A DNA stretch of 64,000 nt from Tetracentron sinense. Its lineage: Eukaryota > Streptophyta > Magnoliopsida > Trochodendrales > Trochodendraceae. Below the pieces are notes generated by a model. It was not told the origin of the DNA, made no database searches, and worked only from the letters and a program-made list of their open reading frames with translations. This document shows positions 1 to 10,830 of this stretch, in pieces. The stretch lies in contig CM026564.1 of NCBI GenBank assembly GCA_015143295.1, positions 9,722,416-9,786,415 on the forward strand, read 5' to 3'. The stretch's first letter is position 1. Every line of letters starts with the position of its first letter. Made by a program: the position numbers and the translations under genes.

Positions 1-789
1 ACCGGCATTCCCCCCATTGAAATCTGGAGGCTCGGGAAACTCGAATTCATCGACATGTCCCAAAATAAGCTCTCAGGTTCAATTCCACGCACATTATCCG
101 GACTTCGAAGCTTGACGCACCTAAGCTTGTCGAACAATGAATTCTCAGGCAGAATCCCAGACCTCACTGGATTATGGCAGCTAGCCACTCTAGAACTTAG
201 CGGTAACCAACTCTCCGGAATCATACCAAAGCTTCCGATAAATCTAAGAACATTGTCGCTTAGCCGTAATTTTCTTTCGGGCCATACATCTTCGATAGGG
301 AAGCTCCAAGATCTTGAAGAATTGGATTTGAGTGATAACAGATTTTCAGGTGTTATCCAAGAGATCCTTACACTGCCTAGGGTGATACGCTTAAATATCT
401 CCGTCAACCGATTTACAGTACTAGAGGTGGTCAAATTTTCCGGCCGAGCTACACAGCTTGAAGTGTTGGACGTGCATGGGAACCATCTACAAGGTCATTT
501 GCCCGTGAACTTGGTCACTGTTGAGAATCTAAGGACAATTAACCTAGGACACAACCAGTTCACTGGTCCAATCCCGGCGGGCTACGGGGAGAAGGTGGGG
601 GAATCGTGGAAAAGTTTGTTCTTGGATTACAACTATCTAGTGGGAAGGGTGCCACCCCAATTCAGTACAGAGGCGTCGAGGACCCAAGGTAGTCTTGCAA
701 ATAATTGCCTAAGCTGTCCGGTGAACCTCCCAATGTGTCGTGGAGGGCAACGGCCGGCATCGGAATGCGGCGGGCGAAATGGACAGTAA
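1..789 (+). CDS. Leucine-rich-repeat protein, 3' part (5' end outside window)
   Basis: The frame is open from base 1 and ends in TAA at 787-789, so this is the C-terminal ~262 residues of a longer protein. The first visible Met (base 55) lies inside a repeat and is not a true start. Plant extracellular-type LRRs of ~24 residues run through most of it (pattern LxxLxLSxNxLSGxIP, e.g. LSLSNNEFSGRIP, LDLSDNRFSGVI, INLGHNQFTGPIP). After the last LRR comes a short Cys-containing tail (NNCLSCPVNLPMCRGG) and then the stop. There is no transmembrane segment or kinase domain, so a secreted or wall-associated LRR protein (PGIP/FLOR1-like group or relatives) is more likely than a receptor kinase. The fragment has no intron, frameshift or stop. 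Ligand and role cannot be read from sequence. The LRR family is certain; the subfamily is inference. Confidence 0.88.
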   Translation, partial: TGIPPIEIWRLGKLEFIDMSQNKLSGSIPRTLSGLRSLTHLSLSNNEFSGRIPDLTGLWQLATLELSGNQLSGIIPKLPINLRTLSLSRNFLSGHTSSIGKLQDLEELDLSDNRFSGVIQEILTLPRVIRLNISVNRFTVLEVVKFSGRATQLEVLDVHGNHLQGHLPVNLVTVENLRTINLGHNQFTGPIPAGYGEKVGESWKSLFLDYNYLVGRVPPQFSTEASRTQGSLANNCLSCPVNLPMCRGGQRPASECGGRNGQ

Positions 790-1331
790 GAAGTAGATGG
801 ATAGGATAGAGAAGAGGAAGAGGGTGAGGGGTGAAATAGTTTGGTGGTGTCTTGGTGAAATATTACTCTGGAAATTGATGGCCACATAGATGAAATTACT
901 AATAAATATAGCATTAAGTATGTTTCTAGTAAGTTATCTTTCCAACTACATATCCAAACAAGAGCTAAAAATTTGCTTTCCAATCTATGGATTCCAGTCT
1001 CTTTACATTTTTTTTTTCTTGGGGTGTCAGAATTAAGACTCTTAAAAATTGTCTTCATTTCTTTTCTTTCATAGTCTTTCTATTAATACATCTTAATGTC
1101 ATTATATTGGCTACATTAATTTTACGAATATTTTGATTCTTGGTCGTCCAACATTTCTGCTGTATAAAGTAGAACTGGTCTTAGCGTTCTTCTATAAAAT
1201 TTTTCTTTTAGCTATTCAAAATGGAAGGGTTAGTAGCTCTGGAAACACGTCATCATTTTAGCCACCTAACTCTAGTTTTATGAAGAACATGACCCTAGTG
1301 TTCATTTATTTGGATAGTTTTCTCTTTCCTA
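790..1331. other. 3' flank of the LRR gene, no gene seen
   Basis: AT-rich sequence that presumably holds the LRR 3'UTR and terminator. The antisense ORF over its start is a shadow of the LRR frame. No other feature is recognised. Confidence 0.5.
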
Positions 1332-1530
1332 AGGGTGTGTTCGTTTGGCAAGAAAGCGATGAAAAATAACTTAAATTTTCTTATAAAACAACCATCAAAG
1401 GATTGATGAACTTTTTGGGAGAAAGTGAAAGAAAATAAAAGTGTGTGTCTTGCACTCAGAACCCAAGAAAAGTGCAAGAAATACCTTTTTTTTTTTTTCT
1501 TTCCCTCACTTTCTCGCGAAACGAACCTAG
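1332..1530. repeat. Small MITE-like element with imperfect terminal inverted repeats
   Basis: The left end reads GTGTTCGTTTGGCAAGAAAG. The reverse complement of the right end reads GGTTCGTTTCGCGAGAAAG, so ~19-bp termini match with a few differences. The interior is A/T-rich with a poly(T) run and no coding. Termini of this TTCGTTTGGC type are common on plant MITEs. I did not find a convincing TSD, so the superfamily is open. Confidence 0.45.
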
Positions 1531-1923
1531 ACTCAAAACTCGTCGACTCTCTCGATTATCAACTACGGAGGAACACTGGCTCTAAACAGACACCGCCTCT
1601 TGACCTAGTCAAAGAGGAACCACAACCGTAGGAAATCCTCAATTAATACAAGTCATGACTGAATAATTATAACAGTTGGGTCTAGCGCCCCACGGATCAA
1701 GTACGAAAGTAAATTATTCTGATTAGGAACTTTATCGGCCAATGAATCTTTCCATTGCCCTAAACTAGATGAAATAACAATACATTACACAAAGAAGTCA
1801 AATCCGAGCTTTCCATAAGCTCCATCAATCACCGAACGATCATACCCCCGATCGATCTTTGTCCAACCCCAATTGATCGCACATGGTCAAGCACCATTAA
1901 TGGAGTTATGTAATTGGTTCTAG

Positions 1924-2101
1924 TTGTTTGAGATTGCTGCTTCAAGCCCCATCTTGATTGTTTCCGCTTCTGCAATGCAGCTGCTGCCCCCTAGTAGCGC
2001 CATTTGGCAAACTTTCAGTCTGGCCCAAGTGGTTTCATGTTACTCCACCGGTTCCAACTGCAAAAACCACTCGGAAGGACCGCTCCATCCGCATTCAACT
2101 T
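1924..2101 (-). pseudogene. RNase H-like (RVT_3-type) domain relic
   Basis: On the minus strand from 2101, one frame reads KLNADGAVLPSGF, the first acidic motif of the RNase H fold in plant RVT_3 domains. After a stop and frameshift, another frame reads GGSSCIAEAETIKMGLEAA, matching the second acidic motif (AEAxAIxxGLxxA). These domains are either the tail of LINE-type reverse transcriptases or small host-gene domains. With no reverse transcriptase nearby, this is an isolated dead fragment. Confidence 0.55.
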
Positions 2102-3223
2102 ATCGTCCAGAAGTCCATATGATTAAAAAAAAGATACTACAAAGTCTCATGGATTAACACCAATATAAATAATGCCCTGCATGAATATTTATCTGTAATG
2201 TAGGTGGACATCCAGTAACATTCATATCGATATAGTTCGAAATGTTTCAAGCATCAAATTGTATCTTTATACTTCGAGAAATGATCAATTAATTGAACTT
2301 ACAACTTAATGGTTATGACAACCTCAAAGCTTGATTTGGAACTACATTTGTGATGCTTAACTTCATCAACTGCGAGTACAATGTGACATAACAATCATGG
2401 AATCAACCATGCTGAATACGGGCAAATCCGGCATTGAGGAATAGCTTCTCAATACGATGCAGGGTGGGCTTGGTTACCCCTCAGATCTCATGGTTCATCT
2501 TCATCACCTGTTTCTTTTGCCTTGGGTAGATGTGTACTTGACCCAATCATTTGAAGTGGTTGTTACAACCTCATGTCACCAAATGTGTAAAAGACTGTGA
2601 AGGTGAGGAAGAATCTGTAGCAGAGCTGTATTCCCAGCATCTTAGTATTCTTGCCTAGCAGGCATTGTAATTACCAAATTTATATGAGTTGCTAAATAAA
2701 TTGAAACTATATAGAATTATATGATGCGCTACTATTTTGATTCTCAAAAAACATACACAAGTTGAATCAGGACTCGGCCGATAGTCGTTATCGAATAGCC
2801 ATCAGGTAAACTAGATCATGATTGGCATAAATTTCATAACTTAAGCCCTAAACCAAGATGTAGCTTTTTATAGACTTCAATGACATATGTGGTGCACAGA
2901 TTACAAGAATTACGATCATATCATAAGATCAAGATCGTTTTGGGCATTTAAAATATCCTAAGTGGGATCATCATGAAATATGATGAACTTGCAACTTCTT
3001 GAATTGCACGTGTTCCTTTATGCTATTAATAGACCAATATGATGTTCTACTAATAAAATTTAGACAACCAAATGCCAAAATGATTGAATAGAATTCTGTG
3101 TTTCCCCATTTTAGTAGCTAAATGACAAAGAGTTTAAATATCATGCGCCGCTTCAAGCAATTTAACAATTTTGATTGAGCTCCCCATTTTAGCCTTTATG
3201 CTATTAATAGACCAATATGATGA
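2102..3223. other. Intergenic, no gene seen; 27-bp direct repeat
   Basis: No coding or TE terminus is recognised. A block beginning TTTATGCTATTAATAGACC occurs at about 3018 and again at about 3195, just downstream of the trihelix exon, suggesting a local duplication. Confidence 0.4.
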
Positions 3224-3569
3224 TCATTGAGGAGCAGTTTGATTCTTGTCTGAAACCAAAGCAAGGATTGAATTGGCAAGCTTGTTAACAGCATCAACCA
3301 TGCCATTAATTGCTTCTCTGTTAATCTCTGTCCTTGATTCCTCAATCTTGAGTCTTCTCTCTTGCACACTTAGAAAATCTTTGTGCCTTTTCTCCTCCTT
3401 CTCCTCACAGGCTTGAAGAGCTTCTGCTATAATCGAAGCACTCTTAGAGATTGCAGAACCCACTTCAAGCGAGGTTTCAGTACTCCTGCTTGTTCCTTCT
3501 CCTCTTCTCCTTCTCTTTGCTGGTGAGTCTGAATACTCACTTTGTATCTGAGTCTGAGCTATCACACAT
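3224..3569 (-). pseudogene. Orphan last exon of a trihelix/ASR3-like transcription factor
   Basis: The minus-strand frame is open from a plausible 3' splice site (TTTGTTTGGAG at 3580-3570) to a TGA at 3224, ~114 residues. It has a basic patch (PAKRRRRGEG, NLS-like), then a charged helical segment ending ERRLKIEESRTEINREAING and MVDAVNKLANSILALVSDK. This block is characteristic of the C-terminal coiled-coil region of plant trihelix (Myb/SANT-like) repressors such as ASR3. The N-terminal DNA-binding domain should lie upstream (higher coordinates), but nothing like it is present before the solo LTR at 6775. Either the first exon lies beyond an intron broken by TEs or this is a detached fragment. 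The exon itself has no stop or frameshift. The family call is by motif memory, moderately sure. Confidence 0.55.
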
Positions 3570-4603
3570 CTCCAAACAAAAAAATAATTATTGAATCAGA
3601 CCAATCAATACTAACTGAAGATCAGTCAAGACTAGAGAGCAAAGATCAGTCAACTATCACCTTTTTCTAGAAAGAGAAAAAGAGAAAACATGAATGCAAG
3701 TAAAGGAGGCACATGGTGCAGAAGGATAGAGGAAAATAAAGCCTAGCAAAAAATCCAAGCAAGAAACAAATTACAACACTTGCAATATAAGAAATTTACA
3801 TAAAATTCATAAGAAAAACAAGAACTAGAAATTTTGTAGAAACCCATTCATGTAGATTGCAGAGAAAGAGCAAATTAACCCATTAAAGGGTCTGAATGAA
3901 GTAAAAATTGTTCATAAAAATAGAGCTTAAATACTATATTCAAATCCATCTAGAAACCAAACAATCCATTATGAAAATAGAGATTGTCTTATTGATCTAT
4001 ATATATAGAGAGAGAGTACCTATTGTAGAAAACGAAAGCAGGTAAGGGTAAAATATATTAATAATCATTCATTTATTTGTATTAATGATTAGTCATGATA
4101 TTTGTTAATTTTTTTTAATAATTGACAAGTTGTAGAGTCCATGAATATAATTATCAATGATCATCTTAGGAGTTCTAGTGGACCAAGCTATGTCTGATTT
4201 AATCATCAACCAAAGAACTTAATTAGGTACATGTTTCTAATTTTATATATCTATACGTACACAATGATGGATTTATATAATCATATTAGGTATAATGTTT
4301 TCTCGTGATGAATGCATCCAATTCACACATCTTCTTGGATGGAGGTAACCAGTCATACATTTCAGATGCGAGTTTTCTTTAGGTTTCTAGTCGAGTATGA
4401 ATTCATTTAACTATCAATTTTCATTCTATCACTTTATAGAAGTAATGATGATGTTATAGGCTTGCTCGATAGTTGGACAACATAGAGCACCACCTAAAGC
4501 AGCATGGATTGATCTCTTTTCACAAAATCATGCCCCTTTCATCGTTGGACATCAATATCAAGAAAATATACTGACTTTTCCATTAAGTTTAGATCAACCT
4601 AAA
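3570..4603. other. AT-rich spacer, no gene seen
   Basis: Possibly intronic to the trihelix exon. It contains a short (TA)/(GA) microsatellite near 4000-4015. No exon or TE end is recognised. Confidence 0.35.
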
Positions 4604-4826
4604 GATATTGTAGAGTCCCGAATTTATTATTCTTAATACCTATGAAGTTTATTAAATGCTATGGAAAACATGTGTTTAAATTTTATGTGTTTAAGCTTGC
4701 AAATTTAATGCTAAAAAGTGTTGATTTTAAAACCCAAATAAAACACTTAAATTAGGTCGTTTTTGAGGTTTGATTGCATGAAAAGGGAGATAATTAAAAA
4801 ATTAGCAAAAAAAAATTATCGGCACC

Positions 4827-4840
4827 GGCGATCGATCGCC
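4827..4840. promoter_or_regulatory. 14-bp CG-rich palindrome in LTR U3
   Basis: GGCGATCGATCGCC is a perfect palindrome 64 bp upstream of the LTR TATA box. Similar CG-centred palindromes sit at the same place in the other LTRs of the window. A protein-binding or methylation-sensitive enhancer role is inferred. Confidence 0.4.
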
Positions 4841-4903
4841 CGAAACGCCGTTCAGCGGCGGGTTTGCGCGATCCTGAGTATTTTGAGTTAGTGCTCCTAA
4901 TGT

Positions 4904-4909
4904 TATAAA
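4904..4909 (+). promoter_or_regulatory. LTR TATA box
   Basis: TATAAAT in context TGTTATAAATACCCC, ~295 bp into the LTR. It precedes a purine-rich leader that ends in a splice donor at 5089/5090. Confidence 0.6.
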
Positions 4910-5492
4910 TACCCCTTATACTCGTGGGTTGAGGGTTTTCTAAAACTTTTTAGATCTAAAAGAGAGTGAGAGAAGGGGATTTTGAGAGATCCAAGAGGAG
5001 GGATTAAAGGTTTTGCAAGGAAGAAGGGTGAAAAAGCTTAGATCCGCTCCATTCATAAGAGCTTGATCGTAGGGAAGCGATCATGAGAGGTAAATATAAC
5101 TTCCTTACTATCAATATAGTGATTTTGATATGAATATTATGAAAGTGATAAATCGAAGACAATAATGAACAAGATTAAGCATGCTTGTGATGTTTTAAAT
5201 CATTATTCTCTTGTAAAAATACATATGATAATTTGAGAGTGTTTTAAATCATTAATTTCTGATGAAAAAATATATATGATGTTAGAGAGCATTTTAAATC
5301 ATGATTTTCTTATAGAAAATAGATATGATGCGTAGAAGGTAATTTAATTTATGATTTTCTTGTGAAAATTATTATGTGAGAGATGTTCCTTATGATTTTA
5401 TTATTTTATACCAACAAAGGGAAATGGAATAAACTTGTGGTGTATGTATGATAGTGAATGGAAGAAAGGATGATGATTGGAATTGATGGAAT

Positions 5493-5620
5493 GATTATTA
5501 GGTTGCTCTAAAACTAGGACATATTATGAAACTAGGGTTCTGTAAGATTTATTTGATTATTATTAGGTTGCTCTAAAACTAGGACATGAAACTAGGGTTC
5601 TGTAAGATTTATTTGATTAA
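5493..5620. repeat. Tandem duplication, period ~64 bp, within the LTR
   Basis: The block beginning ATTATTAGGTTGCTC is repeated twice with one small indel. Confidence 0.7.
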
Positions 5621-5904
5621 AATTATGTATTGAAGATTGATGCTTGAATAATGAAATTGTCCTTTATTTTATTATCGAAAACTTGATAAATCTATATTTC
5701 ATAGTGATTATTTATGAGGAATTCTGCATGTTTAAATTAGTGAATGATCTACAATCATCATTATTGCACTCACACTGATTCACGAAATTAAATATGAACA
5801 AGCATGAGAATAAACAAGGCGATAAGTATTATACAAGTACACAAAGACACGAGCATGATGTATGATTGAGTTTTGCATTGACCGAGTACCCACAAGCCTA
5901 TGAT

Positions 5905-6030
5905 CAAGGCAAGACCAGCCGTATATACCGGCGAATGTGTAGACAAGCCGTATACACCGAATAGTATGTAGACAAGTCGTATACACCGGATAATGTGTAG
6001 ACAAGCCGTATGCACCGGATAATGTGTAAA
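5905..6030. repeat. ~30-bp tandem array in the LTR
   Basis: About four copies of a unit containing GTAGACAAGCCGTATACACC. It lies ~320 bp upstream of the acidic exon, the same relative position as unrelated arrays in the two other solo LTRs. Confidence 0.75.
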
Positions 6031-6780
6031 CCGTGTGGTACCTCGAAAAATAGGATATATGTTAGTCTCTACCCAATATATGGGGTAGAGTTATATTAAG
6101 TTAATGCATTTGCATGTTGTTGGATACATTCACGAATAAGAAAATAAGTAAAATAAATAAGAGGAATAAGCACAAGTGATCATGTGTAAGAATCGAAACT
6201 GAATTATGCTTTCGCACTCTGAATTGTTATATGTTTATATGTTATGTTGAATTTTAAATCATGTTTATATTAAATATTGTTATATTGTTAGATAGAATTT
6301 TATATATACGCTGAGTAACTTATTACTCAGTCGATGACTATTGTTGTCGGCAGGTTTTAGATTTGACATCTGTGCTCCAGGACCTTGGGAAGAAGAAGAG
6401 TACGAAGAGGAAGAGGAAGAGCCAACAAGTGATTACCCCGAGGGTGAATGGAACTTGAATCGTTGACCATTCCCTGGAAATTAGATTATTATTATTTGGA
6501 TTTTGAAGCTTAAACATTGTATTAGACTTAATTCTAGATTTATAGTTAGTTTGAATTTATGATTGAGAATTTATAGAGGATGATTTTAATTGATTATGAT
6601 GTCTTAGTATTTATTTCAGATATTAGACTTGATTAATATTTATTTGAAGAGAAAAAATTATAGGTTCATGTTTTAGATTTGTCTTAAATGCTTTATGACA
6701 GGAAATTATGGAAGTAATGATTAAGTCACGTGCCAAAGTCTCACATTAAGTTAGGTGGGATTTTGGGATGTGACAGATAT

Positions 6781-8112
6781 GTCCAAATTTGATTTCAATG
6801 GTCCTAATCAGGTATTTTCTTTTGACAATACTTGAATTCATTTTTTACTTAGACTTAGGAAATTTCAAATTTTGACTTAATTATATGTTTTGTTGCAGCA
6901 CATTTACCAGTAGAAGAGGTGAAAGCCATTTTTTATGATGTCAAAGTAATAGTGAAAATAGAAATTTTGGTAAAGAGGTGAAAGCCATTTTTAATGATGT
7001 CAAAGTAATAGTGAAAATGGAAATTTTTTGGTTAATGTACTTTTTGTTGTTATTGTATCTGATGGTTGATCTTAAGAAATCTGAGATTTCCTGTTTTTCT
7101 TGTTTCACATTACTTTTATTTGGTTTTGAAACCTAATTGGTTGTCCTATTTATCATGATCAAGATTTTAAGTTGCATGGCATGCAAAAGGCATATCTTCT
7201 AGTAAATGAGGCGGGAATATTACTTGGCATTGCATAGCATAGTAGTGTTTGAAAAATGTTATAATTTAAGTACCCTGAAGTAAAAATTTTGGATGAACTC
7301 TCTATATCCATCCAGGCTTTCCAATCAATCAGCCATTTAACAATTAAAGTGTGAATAAATTATGTGTTGATGTTCTTCAATGCTTTTTTTTAGTATTTAT
7401 GGCAATCTCTTATCTATACTAGGATTGTCTTGTGGTGGAACTCGAACAGGTTTGGGCTCAATTGGAATTCGATTCAATAGAAACAAACTAGATTAGAATT
7501 TGATCATGGATTTGGAGACCTGAGATCTAGTTCTGAAAAATATGCAATATGATAAGGAGCTAGTATTATCTCTTTTGGGCGCACAAAAAGTATCTTAACT
7601 ATAGGTCTCTCATTCTATTCAAATGACAAAAAATTAGGATGATCAGAAGAGTGTGAATCGTCCGATCGGAGGTTACAAAACCACTTCCCCTAAGTTATGT
7701 TAGATTAATCTTAAGGGGTTAATAGAATGTAACCTAGAATGCAAGGTGGTCTAAGAGTTGGGCTGATGAAGAGGACTAACACTAGATCATAATCAATAAG
7801 ATTGAACTCTCCCCCGAGTTAAGAATATTAATTGTGGTTAAGATTCACTAACCCTTGGGGTTCAACAATATAACATTATTTTTTAGGAAAAAATATATTT
7901 TTTAAATAACTCTAGTTAAGAATTTATAACTCTCAAGTTTAATATTTATAGTATTTTTTCTAACAAATAAGGTTAAATGGTTGAACTATATGGGTTAGTG
8001 AATCTAAACCAGAGTTAATATAGATTAAAAGGGACATGAATGAGGGTTGTGTGAGTGATGTGCTTTGTTGCACCAGGGTGTGTGTCTGTGTTTGAGTGTT
8101 ATATATAGTATA
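6781..8112. other. No gene seen; 59-bp tandem duplication at 6914-7030
   Basis: A unit beginning AAGAGGTGAAAGCCATTTTT occurs twice head to tail. At 7780-8000 there is a diverged copy of the AT-rich interior of the repeat found at 8726-9333 (GATTGAACTCTCCCCCGAGTT, then ATTAATTGTGGTTAAGATTC). No coding is recognised. Confidence 0.45.
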
Positions 8113-8570
8113 CTAGTAGAGACCCCGTGCGATGCACAATAATAATTAAGAATATCTAAAATTAAATAATATTATTTATTTATTTAAATATTAAGTAATA
8201 TATTTTAAGAATGTTTCATAAATTTTATTTTTAATAGTATTGGTTTTTTATTATTTGATAAATAATATTATTTATTTATTTAAATATTAAGTAATATATT
8301 TTAAGAATATTTCATAAATTTTATTTTTAATAGTATTGGTTTTTTATTATTTGATATACATTATTATTTGTATTAATTAATTAATTTTGTAATAATAATT
8401 TATTATTATTTTAATAACATTTATATGAAAATCATAAGTTATTTAGTATCAAGCTTAAATTAATACACCCAAGAATCGGAGATAAGAGAGATCTCTATAA
8501 TAGTGGAGATAAACTGTTATTATTTGGGAATATATTTGGGATTACACTTTGGGAGTATGCTAGACTAATT
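8113..8570 (-). mobile_element. Helitron-like non-autonomous element (3' end well defined)
   Basis: On the minus strand the element ends with a hairpin (GTGC-ATC-GCAC) followed by GGGGTCTCTACTAG and a host T, the CTRR terminus with nearby hairpin expected of Helitrons. The interior is very AT-rich with a 96-bp tandem duplication (8165-8356). A related copy lies in the opposite orientation at ~51100-51672. The 5' (right) end is not defined; 8570 is an estimate before the SINE tail. Confidence 0.5.
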
Positions 8571-8576
8571 CAGAAT

Positions 8577-8725
8577 TTTTTTTTTTTTTTTTGGTATGAG
8601 ACACAGGGTTAGGCCGCAACCCGGTTAGCAAGTCGGTATATGTTCTAAGTTAAAGGCGGATGGAGAGTGCAACCCACTCACCCTCTCGAGAATGGAATCC
8701 GGAACCTCCTTCCTAAGGAAGGGAT
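8577..8725 (-). mobile_element. tRNA-derived SINE, minus strand
   Basis: Read on the minus strand it has a tRNA-like head with a box-B-like motif (AGGTTCCGGATTCC), a unique body, and a terminal oligo(A) tail (the T run at 8577-8593). It has no coding and no clear TSD, and it abuts the repeat starting at 8726. Confidence 0.5.
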
Positions 8726-9333
8726 CTTAGTAACCCAAACCGTCTAGTATAGTAGCCGATCCCGCTGTTAAACCTCTCGCTCTCACGGTTTGAGAGCGAA
8801 TCCGTCTTGAGAGCGTGATTTCCTATTTTGTAGAACGCGATTGTTATTTTGTAGAGAGCGCGGTTGCTATTTTGTAGAAGGTGGCAACCATTTTCGCCGT
8901 CTGTAAATCTTCCCAACGAAGAAGACGAGTATTGATGTGGTTTAAAAATTTTATTAAACTTCAATTTTTACCCGCTCGTTAATGTTTTGAAAGACTTTTT
9001 AAGTTTTTTCTTTTGATTTTTGTATAAGACTTATCAGATAGACTTAAGTCTTATCGGTTTGAATTTATCTAACTATGAGATCACATCCAATTGTGATTGA
9101 ACTCGGGGAGAGTTCAATCGCACCTAATGACCAATATTTTTTTTAAAAAAAATTATTATTAATTGTGATTAAAATTCAGTAATCTTTAAAATTTAATAAT
9201 ATAAATTTGATTTTTAAAAAAATATATTAAAATATTATCTATATATACGGCACTCCGGAGGTACTCCCGACCTTATCCTAAATTGAAATTTGATGCTCTC
9301 GCTCCCGCACCGGCTCTCGCTTCCCGCTCAACG
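8726..9333 (+). repeat. ~600-bp dispersed repeat, copy A (inverted relative to copy B)
   Basis: It begins CTTAGTAACCCAAACCGTCT and ends CCCGCTCAACG. It contains several GAGAGCG/CTCTCGC motifs at both ends and an AT-rich centre with a hairpin (GATTGAACTC..GAGTTCAATC). Copy B at 17828-18409 is the reverse complement over the whole length with moderate divergence. No coding. The family is unrecognised; a Mutator-like end or non-autonomous DNA element is possible. Confidence 0.7.
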
Positions 9334-10599
9334 ATCTGGTCACTTTGGAAGGGATACACCTACCACTGGGCTATTCCCAGGGTGTGTGTGGATTTCAAAC
9401 CTTGCTAGTAGTTGCTCCCGTCCCCTCACAAATCACACACACTCCTATCACACCACCTCTCTCTCTCTCTCTCAAAAGGTTGATTGAATTCAAAGTCGTC
9501 CTCAAAACTCAAAAGGGGAATCGTTCCCTTATATTCATTCGGTTCTCTCGGATACAATTGGTTGAACATACGCCCTTTTGAAATGCATCAGATCCTTCTA
9601 TCATCTTGCGTTACGATTTATGAGCGTCCCATACGGATCAAATCACGGCTGCTTGCGGTAAGATTTATCATGTGATCTTCGACATATCTTTTGATTTTAA
9701 TATTGGTTCAATGATTTGCATGTTTAGGTGCACAATGGTTTTGTGCACCCCACTTCAATTTATTTTGATTTTTCTGTTTTTACTTTCTTTGAATTCTGTT
9801 TTTATCTGTTACACTTATGCTATTTAGATTGAGAGACTGTGGATCACTTGAAAAAAATTTATATGGGCTGCAGATTTTTCAATTCTTATATTTTCCCTAA
9901 ACCATTTGCTATAATTTAGTCTTGAAATCTATTAGCATTTTACCCCAATACAAAGCATAGAACTAAATTATTTGTATGTGGCCTGCCAAGAGAATTATCT
10001 CCTTGCATGTGCAGTTCATTCTTTTTATTTCAAAGTTTCAATTTAATAAAATTTTTATCTTTCTTTTGAAAGATTATTATTGCTGTTATTGTAATATCAA
10101 TTTAATAAAATTTCCTAGTTTATTTTCCCTTTTAGCTACCTGCATACCTCTCGGCTTATGCAGCACTTCACATACAGGGCAATTTGAATCTGGCTCCATT
10201 GATTTTTTTTTTTTGGGTAGATGACTTCACTGATTTTCACAATACATGAACTGAAAACAAGCACAAAGGCAGAAAATAATTATAAATAATAAAACATAAT
10301 ATCAGGTTAACATTTTCTTATTTAAAGAAATGGATAACCAACCAAAGGGACCCAAATTTGAATTAGTTGTAGATTTCTTGTAGAACACATTATGGAAGTT
10401 GTGGCAGATTACTTGCAGAACATATGATTTGCATGCAAGGTTACAACTCTTCTCTTGTGAATTTTGATGCATCACACACATTATTTTAGAGCACTCTTCT
10501 GAGTTCTTACTCTTGAGTTCATTGTGTAATATGTAATTATTCCTTATATGCACAAGGTTGGAAAGAAGATTGGAAAACAACATTAAAATGTTAAGGAAG
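9334..10599. other. No gene seen; leader-like CT-rich stretch
   Basis: 9440-9480 contains a (CT)n tract. A donor-like GCG|GTAAGATTT follows at ~9657, so 9400-9657 could be an untranslated first exon or a captured 5'UTR. No protein is recognised and the small ORFs here show no family pattern. Confidence 0.3.
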
Positions 10600-10830
10600 G
10601 GGGTTCGCTAAGCGGTATAGGGCCCGATTAAAAAATGGCCTGCCCATAAAACTTTTAGGCCCGTCCAAACCCGTATAAGGCCCGATTAAAAAATGGTCCA
10701 CCCAAGCTCATGGAGGCCCGAGCTTGGCCCAATCCGATTAATATTAGAGTGGGCTTGGGCCTCTTGTTAAGCCCGTTTATTAAACAGGCCACAACATGGC
10801 TGGCCCAAGCCCCGTTGATACCTCTAAGAA
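10600..10830. repeat. GGCCCG-rich plant repeat
   Basis: Recurrent motifs GGCCCGATTAAAAAATGG (two copies), GGCCCGAGCTTGGCCCAA and GGCCTCTTGTTAAGCCCG. This vocabulary is typical of a widespread non-coding plant repeat. Ends are not defined. Confidence 0.5.

Larger units (their letters stand above)
5083..6466 (+). other. Predicted spliced 39-codon acidic micro-ORF inside the LTR
   Basis: Predicted exon 1 ends ATCATGAGAG|GTAAAT (donor after 5089); exon 2 starts after TTGTTGTCGGCAG (6353). Joining gives ATG-AGA-G|GT-TTT-AGA, an in-frame start that continues through FDICAPGPWEEEEY, a run of six Glu, and DYPEGEW to a TGA at 6464-6466. No other exon is needed. The same donor context and acidic exon recur in the solo LTRs at 45990 and 46850, although a start codon is visible only here. 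Splicing, translation and function are inference; the alternative is an untranslated LTR intron whose 3' exon was once the tail of a longer protein. Confidence 0.4.
4609..6775 (+). mobile_element. Solo LTR (Ty3/gypsy, Tekay/Del-like type), 2167 bp
   Basis: It starts TGTAGAGTCCCG and ends GGGATTTTGGGATGTGACA, with canonical 5'-TG..CA-3' ends. A perfect 5-bp duplication GATAT flanks it (4604-4608 and 6776-6780), so this is a solo LTR left by recombination of a full element. No gag, pol, primer-binding site or polypurine tract is present. Inside, in order: a 14-bp CG palindrome (4827-4840), a TATA box (4904), a leader ending in a splice donor (5089/5090), a tandem duplication (5493-5620), a ~30-bp tandem array (5905-6030), and an acceptor with an acidic coding exon (6354-6466). 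The long LTR and the GTGACA terminus fit chromovirus-type plant LTRs; family assignment is inference. Confidence 0.9.

Noticed and set aside
5780..6015. Two antisense ORFs with repeated STHYPVYT/CIRLVYT-type peptides
   Set aside because: They arise from the 30-bp tandem array of the solo LTR read in two frames; no independent gene evidence.
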